Part shown: piece by piece, positions 10,086 to 19,829 of the stretch
Numbering within the stretch: the first letter of the stretch is position 1
How the letters are laid out: each line of letters begins with the position of its first letter
From: Strigamia acuminata
Lineage: Eukaryota > Arthropoda > Chilopoda > Geophilomorpha > Linotaeniidae
NCBI GenBank assembly: GCA_949358305.1
Contig: OX442315.1
Location: forward strand, 7,590,427-7,654,426
Reading direction: 5' to 3'
DNA: 64,000 bases
Position numbers and translations under genes: made by a program
The notes under the pieces: model-generated
Databases searched by the model: none
Told to the model about the DNA's origin: nothing
Seen by the model: the letters and a program-made list of their open reading frames with translations, nothing else

Positions 10086-11402
10086 TTATGGTATGATAAA
10101 AGTAGTTGTGTGTGACTTATCGATCTGCAAATGCAAGTTTTTACTTTTAACATAGCTTTTAAGTAGATCAATGTCAATATTATTACAATCATGTATGTAT
10201 AAGTTGTACATTGGATTTTGTAGTTCAAGCAATTTCCTGATTGAATTGAAAGTAATTAAGTGGCAAGAATGAAATTCTAGAGTTATCAGATATGGCAGCT
10301 CATTCGACTTAACAAGTTCCGAAATTAAATCGTCAGAAAGAATTTGACATTGAAAAATGAACAATCTTTCTAACCTTTTACACGGTAGCAATAACTTTTT
10401 CATTTCTTGTGCAGTAATGAGTGAATCGTCACAATTTAAAGACAGTTGAAGAAGGTTTTTCAACGGAGCATTAATATTATCATCATTTTCATTGACGATT
10501 GTACACTTTACTAATACTAATGACTTTAACATTGGCCAAGCACAATCAATAAGTCGAATGTTGACCGGCCTAACGTCAATCAGTAAGATACAGGTTAATC
10601 CTTGTGGCCATCTATTAAAATCCAGATAAGTTCCGTCATCTATCACTTCTAAGCTATTTAAATTAGAAAAACTGTTCGTTATAATAGGAATATAGCTGTT
10701 ACTTATCGCAAAATCAATTATTTCGATAGAATAAGTGCGCGATGTTTGACTTCCGTTTGCCAGGTTTGTTAGCATAAGAAGTGATTCGTTCCAGTGATCA
10801 TGCATAAACTCTTTTAGAAGGGGCAGTTGGTCGAGAAGGAATAAACACCCACTGACAGTGACACGAGTTCTTTGAATATCCAAATACTCTAACTTGACGC
10901 AACTGCTTAACGACTGGAGCTCAATATCAGTTGCGCAGACGCAACCCGAAATATCGAGACGTTTTAAAAGTGGGCAATTCTGTCCGATCGCAGCAACAAC
11001 TTTGTCCGTGGATTTTACTGTATACAGAAGGACTAAACGTTCAAGTTTCGGTAAACTTTGTAGCAGTGTGACGATTGACAGATTGGGATGTCTGACATCT
11101 TCTCCCAAGGTTAAATCGACAAGATTTGTACACACTTCCCCTATTCTATCATGAAGAGGAGTTACGTGCAGATCAAGTAAATGCAAATCGTGTAGTGATT
11201 TCGCGCGGGAATGAATGAATACTTTTGAAAGTATACCTCGATCGCCACGTCGATATTTCATACACAGCCTTTCGTAGAGCTTATTAATTAGCATGGGCGG
11301 CTGATTTAGCAGTTGATCTTGCATTTCTTTCTCTCGGAAATAAGTAGTCGCCGCACGTAGAGATATTTCTTGAAGACTCGGAGCTGATTTCCTGCGTGGC
11401 AT
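10086..11402 (-). CDS. Intronless LRR protein with N-terminal BC-box (copy B)
   Basis: The protein is 438 residues, starting at the family start MPRRKSAPS at 11402; the frame stays open upstream to 11615 but that part is not shared. SLQEISLRAA fits the BC-box consensus with Ser at the Cys position. QPPMLINKL sits where the Cul2 box would be. LRRs follow with the pattern CPLLKRLDISGCVCATDIELQSLSSC. It is the close paralogue of 16731-18062, and the two form a subfamily distinct from copies A and E. Its 3' flank (about 9990-10080) is duplicated downstream of copy D, near 16601-16670. Inferred role: ubiquitin-ligase adaptor. Confidence 0.83.
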   Translation of the reverse strand: MPRRKSAPSLQEISLRAATTYFREKEMQDQLLNQPPMLINKLYERLCMKYRRGDRGILSKVFIHSRAKSLHDLHLLDLHVTPLHDRIGEVCTNLVDLTLGEDVRHPNLSIVTLLQSLPKLERLVLLYTVKSTDKVVAAIGQNCPLLKRLDISGCVCATDIELQSLSSCVKLEYLDIQRTRVTVSGCLFLLDQLPLLKEFMHDHWNESLLMLTNLANGSQTSRTYSIEIIDFAISNSYIPIITNSFSNLNSLEVIDDGTYLDFNRWPQGLTCILLIDVRPVNIRLIDCAWPMLKSLVLVKCTIVNENDDNINAPLKNLLQLSLNCDDSLITAQEMKKLLLPCKRLERLFIFQCQILSDDLISELVKSNELPYLITLEFHSCHLITFNSIRKLLELQNPMYNLYIHDCNNIDIDLLKSYVKSKNLHLQIDKSHTTTFIIP

Positions 11403-11619
11403 GTCGTCTGTAGTGGTCAGATGCGAATGATAAATGTCTTGGAATGGATTCTTTATAAACGTGTATAGTGCGCCAATCACAGGACAAACGTATGATGGAC
11501 GTTTTTCGCCATTCATTCTGAGTTTTGACATTGTGCAAAACCTATGGCTGGTGGTCTTCGCTGCATTGTGACATTGCAACTGCAACTCCTTCTGTGCAAG
11601 GTACTGTAACTTCACACCT

Positions 11620-12980
11620 ATCCAAACGGGGTTACAAAATTGTTATGTCTGTTTGTGTGAAAACTTCTGGTAGTAAGAGGTTGGTGATACTGTAAATCGT
11701 GTAATCCATACATTTTCCACCATCAACTTGTCATGGGCATGTTTTTCACCTCATTATAATTCTTCTTAATTTATATTATTCCTACCTTTTTCTCTCTGTT
11801 ATTTCATTTCAGTGTTCCTAAGTTATTCTACTTTGAATGGGCGCAAATAATTCTTTGCGCATCACATTGTTTCGTTCACCTTACCCCTCTCTTGTTCTGA
11901 TTAGTTAAACTCTTCCAACATCTTATATTATTTCCTACTTTATTTAACCTAAATGACTCATTTATGCCAACTCATCCTAACAATATATGCGCATGAAGTT
12001 TCTTGCGCATCTCATTTATTTCCAACAATCACATTTAATTCAACTTTCCCCCTCCTCTTAGAAATAATTATTCACACAAATAGTTTGGCCCTCTGATCAC
12101 CTGATCAGAGCTTACATATAGCTTTGCTGACCACAATAGCTACACTTCTCCTCTTCCATCTGGACTGCCAACCACCTTTTACACCTGGTCCAGTGGAATG
12201 AGAATGTCAAACCTCTCTTTCTTTGCGCCTAAACACCGCATTCATACTAAAACTAGTCCTATTGCGCAAATCTAATGCCTTTTATATCTTTTATTATGCC
12301 TGGCCATCATTCTCCACCCATGTTAAAGATTGACCCAGTGTACACTTATTTTTACAAACAACATCAACCGTAAGTAAAGAGAACTGTCGTTAAAATATAT
12401 AGTTGTAACAACAGCGAGTTGAGACCGTTTTACCGCCAACCGTCTATATTGCGCGGCGGCATTATCCCGAACGATTTCACGAGCCTGCGACCCATTTGCG
12501 CGAACTAAACACCTGCGCAAATTAATTAGTCAACCATGATTCAACACCAACTTGAGAATCCAGACGTGACAAACTACTAAAAGTTTTCTCTTAAGCAGAC
12601 ACAACAATTTTTTTTCTTGTGGTCAAAGTCACCCGGCAAGGCCAAATTAACTTTGTTTTACAGCAATTTAATTATTGAAGATTCTACAGTTCAAGAAAAA
12701 AAAATACATTTGCAGGCAGAAAAATGCATTTTGTAATGAAATAATCCATTTTTGTATGACATAATGCATTTTTGTATGACATAATGCGTTTTCCAATGAA
12801 AAATTGCATAATCTTGTGAGAATAATACATTTTTATGTGAATAAATTGCATTTTTAGGCAAAAAATTACATTTATAAAATGCACTTATAAAATTCAAGGG
12901 AGCCCCACACCCTTAATTTGGTCCTCTGCAATTACAATTTTAATCTCAGTTGAAAAACTTGATAATAATTCAATCTTGTT
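11620..12980. other. Intergenic DNA, AT-rich, degenerate repeats
   Basis: No gene is supported. About 11700-12330 is low-complexity pyrimidine-rich DNA. Parts resemble 41760-42050 (shared phrases such as GAGAATGTCAA and CCTATTGCGC), suggesting an old dispersed repeat. About 12700-12880 is a degenerate tandem array of ATGCATTTT-like units. Confidence 0.4.
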
Positions 12981-12983
12981 AAT

Positions 12984-12990
12984 TATATAA
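12984..12990 (+). promoter_or_regulatory. TATA box of the His-rich peptide gene
   Basis: TATATAA lies roughly 30 bp before a plausible transcription start near 13015 and upstream of a short non-coding exon that ends at a donor site at 13138/13139. Confidence 0.45.
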
Positions 12991-13209
12991 AGCTCAAACA
13001 ATGGTTTCACATTCCTAAACAAGTAATTAATTTGCTAACAAAGCCATCAAACATGTAAATCCGCTTGGATCATTTACTGTCAAACCTAGAGCAATAAACA
13101 GCTACAGTGCAGAAGCACAGAATCACTGCCTATCAAGGGTACGAATTATTTATTTCAAATTGAATTAACTTAAAATCTTCGTTTTTTATAAAAAATAATT
13201 TGTAGAAAT

Positions 13210-13449
13210 ATGAAGAATTGGATTGGAATTTTAATCATTACTTGTCTCCTCATGTTGACGGTTTTATTTCAGAACGTTGGTGGCCATCACCATGGTCATC
13301 ACCATAAGCATCATGAGCGATCTCGTTCATACGGTGTTAATGATGAAGTATCGGACAAAATTCGGGCAGCCAGAAATTATTTTCACACAATGAATCAATT
13401 ATCACCGAATAGAGGGTATGATCCACACGCTAACCGAAATCGGAATTGA
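13210..13449 (+). CDS. Small secreted His-rich peptide
   Basis: The product is 79 residues. Residues 1-25 form a classic signal peptide (KNW, then a hydrophobic core ILIITCLLMLTVLF). The mature N-terminus is a His cluster (HHHGHHHKHH, residues 26-35), followed by a charged, Asn- and Arg-rich tail. The gene looks complete: TATA box near 12984, a non-coding exon ending CAAGG|GTACGA at 13138, an acceptor TTTGTAG at 13205 four bases before the ATG, and AATAAA at 13497-13502. A secreted metal-binding or antimicrobial peptide is possible, but I recognise no family. It lies between the LRR genes and is unrelated to them. Confidence 0.65.
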   Translation: MKNWIGILIITCLLMLTVLFQNVGGHHHGHHHKHHERSRSYGVNDEVSDKIRAARNYFHTMNQLSPNRGYDPHANRNRN

Positions 13450-13519
13450 TCGAGATGTGCAAATAACACAATTAGAGTGAAAACTTAATGGAAATTAATA
13501 AAAATCTGTCACGTCGTAG

Positions 13520-14540
13520 TCGACTTTTTAACAATAGTTTCGGAAATTTAAGAATTTCCAGGGATTGTAATAACCAGAAAATTTAGGTTCGCAGGCGTTG
13601 CAACTCTTAAAACTTTGCCGGGGGTGGTAGCTAGGTTAAGACAGCGTCTATTCGTGAAATCTGTATTTTATGGATGCAGGATTCAATTCGGGCGCCGCGC
13701 AAAATGGCGAACGTTGATACTCGAGTTGAGACCGAATATCGCTCTTCACTAAGGGAAAATGTCGTCACTTGCTAGGCGTACTTACGAAGAGTATGTTTCT
13801 TCTCCTGGACACGCGCAAACGTTGGGTGAACGCGCGCACAGGTACCAAACCGCAGACAACGTCGTCGGGCCGTCGATAATAAAATGAATACGCAATTGAG
13901 ACGAGTATGAGTTCAAAATGTCTAGGCTGAGGAAGAAGTCACAGTCGTGGCATAAAATGTATTGACGAATTAAGACCGTCGAATACGCCGTTTTTCCAGT
14001 AATTCGTACGCAAATAATGGGCAAATAATAAATGTAGTGGTTAGATAGCCAACCATAAGAATTCGGGCTGCATAATGACCATATGCGTTGAGACGCAACA
14101 TAAATCGCACTTGGAAATCTCCTAGTTAAGACAGGAGATGTTGACTAGTCGAAGGCGAAAATTATTCTCTCTGTTCTAAGTTATTTGATAGAACAAGTCA
14201 CCTCCGATCACATGTCAAAGGCCAAGTCAATTCCCAATGGGGACTGGGCAGAAAACAGGCGATCAGGGGTGAAATATGCAAATTTAGAGCGTGATTATAT
14301 CAACTTGTGGCAGAATTCTCATGAATTGTCTGGATGGGGTGATTAAAACCAGGCCAAATTAAAGATAAATGTCAAAAATAAGGAAAATAAAATAAAATAG
14401 AATAATAAATTTAGAATTGGGAAAAATAAAATAATTTAGAGAAACTAGAACAATTTCTTAATAAAATTGGGGAAAAATTAAGGGAAAGGCGCAAAATGCG
14501 CTTAAAATTTTGAAAATTATTACTGTCTAAAGTCAGGACC
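13520..14540. other. Intergenic DNA with no recognised feature
   Basis: No gene is supported on either strand. The motif GTTGAGAC or GTTAAGAC recurs irregularly (for example near 13730, 13895, 14090 and 14125; also near 12420), which may mark a decayed repeat. An LTR-like or exon structure was not found. Confidence 0.35.
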
Positions 14541-14544
14541 GTGA

Positions 14545-15058
14545 CAAGTTAAATGTTTTCTTTTTAAAAAGGGGACAAATCAGAAAAAAAATCAGCAAAG
14601 TGAATTTTTTTATTCTTGTGATAAAATAATTATTGAGCATTAAAAAAGGCAGTGGTTTTTCTTGTTTACTTGCACAATGATGCACATTTGAATACATTTA
14701 TTTAAGTAATTCAATATTTTTGTAATAGAAATTTAAGTTTTGTCACAATGGCTGGCTTTATTTCAGCTGATTTGTCCCCTTTTTAAAAAGAAAACATTTA
14801 ACTTAAGATAACTAAGATAAGTTGGGTAGTACTAATTTGATGGCGCTCTACAACTTTGTAATTGACTTTTTTGCTCTAACCTGATTGGTTTAGAAGTTAG
14901 CAAGTGAATGACCTTGAAAATCGCTTTCAAGGTCAAATTTGATGACATCATTGGATTGCTCTCACCCAACTTCCTATATGATTGCTTTATCAAAGTTGGC
15001 CTAGATGCAATTGCTCAGGAAATATTTGACTGGCTTCGTTCATTTGGGACACCCTGTA
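14545..15058. mobile_element. Partial copy of a CAGGGTGT fold-back DNA element
   Basis: The interior matches the inner part of the 23035-23766 element (shared phrases include CAATGGCTGGCTTTATTT and TAGTACTAATTTGATGG). The right end has the same ...ACACCCTGTA terminus at 15058. The left terminal arm is missing. Within the copy, AAATGTTTTCTTTTTAAAAA near 14552 and its complement near 14775 form an internal inverted repeat. Confidence 0.7.
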
Positions 15059-15066
15059 TATAACTT

Positions 15067-15211
15067 TAGCAACGCCGTGTTTCAGCTGCTTAGATTCAGC
15101 TAGGTTAGGTTAGTTTTGGTCAGGTTAGGTTAGTTTGTTTAGGTTAGGTTAGTTTGTTTAGGTTAGGTCAGGTTAGGTTAGGTTTCATTAGATTAAAAAA
15201 CGGCGTTGCTA
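15067..15211. repeat. AGGTT-type tandem repeat inside a TAGCAACGCCGT inverted repeat
   Basis: TAGCAACGCCGT at 15067-15078 is inverted at 15200-15211. Between the arms is an array of (T)TAGG(T) units, such as TTAGGTTAGGTTAG. The unit is close to the arthropod telomere repeat TTAGG, but with an extra T as found in many dispersed insect repeats. A further TAGCGACGCC copy lies near 15260. Confidence 0.6.
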
Positions 15212-15279
15212 CAACGGGCGTTGCTACAGTGAAGTACATTCTTCCAGTTATATACTTTAGCGACGCCTGTTTTAGCGAC

Positions 15280-15355
15280 GCCGCATCTTGGAGAGCCGCG
15301 CCTTGGCATCCGAAGAGCCGCATGCGGCTCGCGAGCCGCAGGTTGCCGACCCCTG
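15280..15355. mobile_element. End fragment of a hAT element
   Basis: The sequence ends GGTTGCCGACCCCTG at 15355, the complement of the very common hAT terminus CAGGGGTCGGCAACC. It is preceded by the typical subterminal GAGCCGCATGCGGCTC words. The opposite end was not found nearby, so this is a truncated remnant. Confidence 0.6.
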
Positions 15356-15386
15356 GTCTAGCTAAAGACTAAATTTCAGCCATAGT

Positions 15387-15800
15387 TTACAACTCAATTA
15401 ATATTAGCTGATCACTTAAGAGACAGATTTTCACTCTCCATGACTGTACTAGTCCATAAACCCAACGCTCGATTAAGTGGGTCACCGTCGTTTTTACAAA
15501 ATCCTGAAAGCGATCTTCAATTTGATCGTCATCCTTTCCGTCATGTCGGCCTAAAAGTTTTTGCACAAATGATGTCAAACGATCTCGAAGCTCATCCTAT
15601 AAATTAAAATATCCAAATAATAATTGATCAATAATAATAATAATTTATTACACACCTGTAAGTTTCGTTGCGAGTGTCGTATCTAAAAAGTGAAAATTAT
15701 TTTATTAAATTTATAAAACTCTACAAAATTTACAAATATACCTTTGTTGTTTCAGTGCTTTCAATGCTTGCAATAGCTGGAATAATTTGTCATCACGCAG
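15387..15800 (-). pseudogene. Possible three-exon gene fragment, minus strand
   Basis: Three consecutive segments look like exons. One ends at donor 15742|GTATAT; a 27-nt microexon spans 15682-15656 (acceptor TTTTTAG, donor GTGTGT); a last exon spans 15596-15387 (acceptor TTTATAG, ending in TAA). They can share one frame, and the last encodes a charged helical segment (DELRDRLTSFVQKLLGR). The first segment has stop codons a short way upstream and no start was found, so it may be a gene fragment. I do not recognise it. Confidence 0.3.
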
Positions 15801-15872
15801 ACTAATTTTGATTATCTTTGTGAGCCACTGTTAATATTCTAATTTTCCTAGAACCATTCGTCCACCGTCGAC

Positions 15873-16073
15873 ATGCAGTACGTGAAAGCACCAGCGAATC
15901 TTGCAGAATTGAGTTTACTGACAATTACCGCCAACCTCGAATCGATGCAAGAAAAACTAGTGGACCAACCGGACGTATTCATCAACCAAATAGGCGCCAT
16001 ATGCAAAAACCTCGTGGACTTGTCGCCGTGCGTCGAATCAAGCTTACCGGTACTCAAAAAAGTGAAAGAGTAA
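15873..16073 (+). pseudogene. Truncated LRR/BC-box gene copy (copy C)
   Basis: The frame starts like copies A and E (MQYVKAPANLAELSLLTI...). After the Cul2-box-like segment it jumps directly to the part corresponding to LLDQIGAICKNLVDL, so roughly 50 residues are deleted in frame. It then leaves the family sequence and stops after 66 residues. The bases before the ATG (TTCGTCCACCGTCGAC) match the copy A leader. All the LRRs are gone; I read it as a pseudogene left by duplication of an A-B gene pair. Confidence 0.75.
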
Positions 16074-16079
16074 TGCTTC

Positions 16080-16700
16080 TACACACAGTAAAGAATCATG
16101 TGTGCTGTGACTGTTTGTAACAATGTGAAAGGGCGTTGCATTTAAATAATGAAAGTATTGACTGTTTAGATAATAACAATACTTTATTTTTTAAAAAATA
16201 AAACAATTGTGAGGGACACACTCCTGCGGTCTCCTTGTTAGAAATTTGAAACCTGTTATCACTTTATCAATGCAATATGATTACTGAAACGTCAGTTATT
16301 AATTTGGTTGGAACGCATAGTCCATTGAAGATGCTAACTTATTCACATATTAGCCATAAATTTAATTCACGATTTCGTTTAGCAGAATAACTTGGATTTT
16401 GCAGTTAAATCTAACAATTCTTGTAAGTTTGTATCTTTTAAATTAAGTGATATTTAGTTTTACTGCTATAATATTTTTTTAAATTTTTATTTAATATTTT
16501 TGTTTGAATAAGACAAGAAATATTTTTTTTCTTTAATAAATAAAGCAAATTATAGATATAGAAAGTTTAATTTGTAGACAAAATAAATGCTAATTTATCC
16601 ATGTCTGGGATTATTGTAAATTAACAAATATATTTAGATTTTATTAAAAGACGGATTTACATAGTGCAGTTCAGGTGTCACTCGTTCAAGTGTTGCCCGG
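16080..16700. other. AT-rich intergenic DNA with duplicated 3' flank
   Basis: No gene is visible. About 16601-16670 duplicates the 3' flank of copy B (9990-10080). About 16671-16740 contains a short irregular repeat of GTTCAAGTGT and GTCAC words that also overlaps the end of copy D. Confidence 0.45.
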
Positions 16701-16730
16701 TTAAATGTCCTCCCGTTCAAGTGTCACCTG

Positions 16731-18062
16731 TTAAGCGTCACCAACCCAAATAATTGAGGGTGCCTTTTCGACCTGCACATCCAAGTTTTGACTTTTAACA
16801 TAGCTTTTAAGTAGATCAATGTCAATATTATCACAATCAGACATTCTGAATTTACACATTGGATTTTGCAGTCCAAACAATTTCATGATTGAAGTGGAAG
16901 TAATTAAGTTGCAAAAATGTAATTCTAAACTTATCAGATATTGCAGCTCATTCGACTCAACAAGTTCCGAAATTAAATCGTCAGAAAGACTTTGGCAACG
17001 AGCAATGAACAATCTTTCTAACCTTTTACACGGTAGTAATAACTTTTTCATTTCTTGTTCAGTAATGGGGAAATCGTTGCAATATAAAATCAATTGACGA
17101 AGGTTTTTTAACGGAGCATTAATATTATCATCACTTTCAATGACGATTGTACATTCTATTAATGTTAATTTCTCTAACATTGGCCAAGCGTGATCTACAA
17201 GTCGAATACTGACCGGCCCATTGAAAGTCAGACAGAGACTGGTTAATCCTTGTAGCCGTGTTAAAGTATTAAAATCCAGATCAGTTCCGTCATTAAACAC
17301 ATCTAAGCTTCTTAAATAAGGAAAACTGTTCGTCACAATAGGAACATACTTGTTTTCTATCGGAGATTCAGTTTCTTCGATAAAATAAGTCCGCGATGTT
17401 TGACTTCCATTCGACAGGTTTGTTAGCATAAGAAGTAATTGGTCCCAATAATTATGTTCAAACTTTTTTAGAAGGGGCAGTTGGTCGAGAAGGAATAAAC
17501 ACCCATTCACAGTGACTTGCTCTGTTTGATTCCAAATATCCAAATACTCCAACTTAACACAACTGCTTAACGACTGGAGCTCATTATCAGTACAGACGCA
17601 ATTCGAAATATCGAGGCGTGTTAAAAGTGGGCAATTCTGTCCGATCGCAGCAACAACTTCAGCCGTGGATTTTACTGTATACAGAAGGACTAAACGTTCA
17701 AGTTTTGGTAAACTTTGTAGCAGTGTAACGATTGACGGATTAGGATCTCCTTTATCTTTTCCCAAGGTTAAATCGACAAGATTTTTACACACTTCTCCTA
17801 TTCTATCATAAAGAGTTATTTGCAGATCAAGCAAATGCAAATGGTGTAATGATTTCGCGCCGGAATGAATGAATACTTTTGAAAACATAACTTGATCGTG
17901 ATCGCCACGTTTAAATTGCTTACACAGTCTTTCGTAGAGCTTATTAATTAGCATGCGCGGTTGATTTAGCAGTTGATTTTGCATTTCTTTCTCTCGAAAA
18001 TAAGTGGTCGCCGCACGTAGACATATTTCTTCAAGACTCGGAGCTGATTTCTTGCGTAGCAT
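16731..18062 (-). CDS. Intronless LRR protein with N-terminal BC-box (copy D)
   Basis: The protein is 443 residues, starting at 18062 (MLRKKSAPS) and aligning end to end with copy B. SLEEICLRAA is a canonical BC-box core. QPRMLINKL follows at the Cul2-box position. LRRs include LLTRLDISNCVC and LKNLRQLILYC. The last ten residues differ from copy B because the frame runs into a GTTCAAGTGT repeat, so the C-terminus and poly(A) region seem to have been replaced. It is divergently transcribed from copy E, with about 400 bp between start codons. Inferred role: Cul2-type ligase adaptor. Confidence 0.82.
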   Translation of the reverse strand: MLRKKSAPSLEEICLRAATTYFREKEMQNQLLNQPRMLINKLYERLCKQFKRGDHDQVMFSKVFIHSGAKSLHHLHLLDLQITLYDRIGEVCKNLVDLTLGKDKGDPNPSIVTLLQSLPKLERLVLLYTVKSTAEVVAAIGQNCPLLTRLDISNCVCTDNELQSLSSCVKLEYLDIWNQTEQVTVNGCLFLLDQLPLLKKFEHNYWDQLLLMLTNLSNGSQTSRTYFIEETESPIENKYVPIVTNSFPYLRSLDVFNDGTDLDFNTLTRLQGLTSLCLTFNGPVSIRLVDHAWPMLEKLTLIECTIVIESDDNINAPLKNLRQLILYCNDFPITEQEMKKLLLPCKRLERLFIARCQSLSDDLISELVESNELQYLISLELHFCNLITSTSIMKLFGLQNPMCKFRMSDCDNIDIDLLKSYVKSQNLDVQVEKAPSIIWVGDA

Positions 18063-18470
18063 GTCGTCTAGTGGTCAGACGCGAATGATAAATATCTCGG
18101 AATAAATTCTTTATAAACGTGTCTAGTGCGCCAATCACAGCCAATCACGGGGCAAACGTGTGATAGACGTTTTTCGCCATTCATTGTGAGTTGTGGCACT
18201 ATTGGCATTTGCCAACATGAACTTTCGGCAAAATCACTACTTGCTTCCTCACAGTAACAATAATTGTCTTCTGCATTCATTGCAAATAAAAACAAACTTC
18301 AACACCAAATTTTTCTTTATTTTAATAATACATACAGTATTAGTGCATGCAGTGCCCTCTTTATTCATCCGCTCTTTTCGGTTTGTGACCCCCACACATC
18401 ACGCAGTGACTTATTCGAAAAACACGTGTGGATAGAAGGCTCCGAAATCAAACATTCGTCCACCATCGAC
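18063..18470. promoter_or_regulatory. Shared intergenic promoter region of copies D and E
   Basis: The two start codons point away from each other across about 408 bp. The E-proximal half (from about 18355) matches the leader of copy A (TTATTCGAAAAACACGTG). The D-proximal half matches the leader of copy B (TTTTTCGCCATTCATT). Each gene therefore seems to have kept its own promoter after duplication. I could not define core elements. Confidence 0.45.
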
Positions 18471-19817
18471 ATGCCGTACGTAAAAGCACCACAGAGCCTC
18501 GCAGAATTATGTGTACTGGCAATCACCGCCAACCTCGAATCGATGCAGGACAAATTAGCGGACCAACCGGACGAATTCATCAACAGCGTATTTGAAAAAC
18601 TATGTCAGCAATTTGAATTTTCCGAACGACCCGCGCCGTCAAACATTTTCATCCACCCTAGAACGAAATCATTGCGCCATTTGAACAGGTTTGACCTGCC
18701 TACGGTAGCGCTGTTGGATCAAATAGGCGCCATATGCAAAAACCTCGTGGATTTAGACTTTTCGTCCGTGCGTCAAATCAAGGTCCAACCGATAATCAAG
18801 CTGTTGCAACACTTGCCGCAGCTCGAACGTTTGAATTTGGAGCATTGTTGGGATGGTAGCAATCAACATCTGGTGGAAATCGCGAAAAATTGTCCACTGT
18901 TGACGCACCTTAATCTGAACTGGACCAACAACGTTCGCGACAGTGGGCTCCGTTCGTTAGCTGCTTGCACCGGACTGGTCGAGTTGAACATCTGCGGCAC
19001 CGACGCAACGGTCGACGGATGTATTTTTCTAATGAACCTTCTGCCGCTTTTGAAGGTTTTCGAGAATGATTGCTGGCATTTGATATTCAATCGAGTCAAA
19101 AAAGAATTCAAATCGAACCGAACACTGCTCGTTCGTTCTGATTTAATCGAAAATGCGATCATAACGGTCGAGAAATGCGGAGAAATCGACATTGCGGTCG
19201 CCATGCTTCCTCGTCTGCACAAATTAAAGATCTTTGAATGTTCGCATAAAACTCTGAATTTCATGTTGCAACACGAGATAATGCATCGATTGACCTGTTT
19301 ATGCGTAGAAATGATTTCTGGCGTTAACGTTTCGCTCATCGATCGCTCGTGTCCGGTGTTGGAGAAATTGGAATTGGATACGTGTTCAATTTCCAACGAA
19401 ACTGACTCTTTGGATTCGGGTGAACGTGTTCCGTTTAAGCGGTTACGCGCACTAGAGATTAGCGCTTTAGAGCCGGGAATCACAGAATTACAAATGGAAA
19501 GCTTGTTGCTAATGTGTGGGAATGTGGAAGATCTGCAATTTGCGGCGTGTCCTGCATTGTGCGATGGCGTAGTTGAGAAACTTGTAAATGCAAGTGCGTT
19601 TAAATATTTAAAGGTGTTGGCCATTTTTGATTGCGGTGGGATTGGTTTACAGGGGATCATGAGTTTGGTGAAAATGAAGGGTCCGTTGAAGGAGATAATG
19701 TTCAGGGATTGTGTTAGGATTAATAAGAGAGCTAGAAGTGTCGTTAATTCGTACGTTGAGCAGAACAACTTGGATTTTGAATTGGAAGCAGTGATTAGTC
19801 ATTTGTTAATTATTTAG
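18471..19817 (+). CDS. Intronless LRR protein with N-terminal BC-box (copy E)
   Basis: The protein is 448 residues, starting at MPYVKAPQSLAELCVLAI at 18471. It is nearly identical to copy A over the first 250 residues and still close in the C-terminal half. SLAELCVLAI is a BC-box core and QPDEFINSV the Cul2-box-like segment; LRRs follow. The C-terminus ends ELEAVISHLLII instead of copy A's ELKKLSDD: small differences after GAATTG shift the frame, so copy A's stop codon is read through. Poly(A) signal near 19865. Inferred role as for the paralogues. Confidence 0.85.
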   Translation: MPYVKAPQSLAELCVLAITANLESMQDKLADQPDEFINSVFEKLCQQFEFSERPAPSNIFIHPRTKSLRHLNRFDLPTVALLDQIGAICKNLVDLDFSSVRQIKVQPIIKLLQHLPQLERLNLEHCWDGSNQHLVEIAKNCPLLTHLNLNWTNNVRDSGLRSLAACTGLVELNICGTDATVDGCIFLMNLLPLLKVFENDCWHLIFNRVKKEFKSNRTLLVRSDLIENAIITVEKCGEIDIAVAMLPRLHKLKIFECSHKTLNFMLQHEIMHRLTCLCVEMISGVNVSLIDRSCPVLEKLELDTCSISNETDSLDSGERVPFKRLRALEISALEPGITELQMESLLLMCGNVEDLQFAACPALCDGVVEKLVNASAFKYLKVLAIFDCGGIGLQGIMSLVKMKGPLKEIMFRDCVRINKRARSVVNSYVEQNNLDFELEAVISHLLII

Positions 19818-19829
19818 TTTCACTGCTAT

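Noticed and set aside
15101-15185. Interstitial telomere
   Set aside because: The AGGTT/TTAGGT units are irregular and lie inside a small inverted repeat, unlike a true (TTAGG)n telomeric block.
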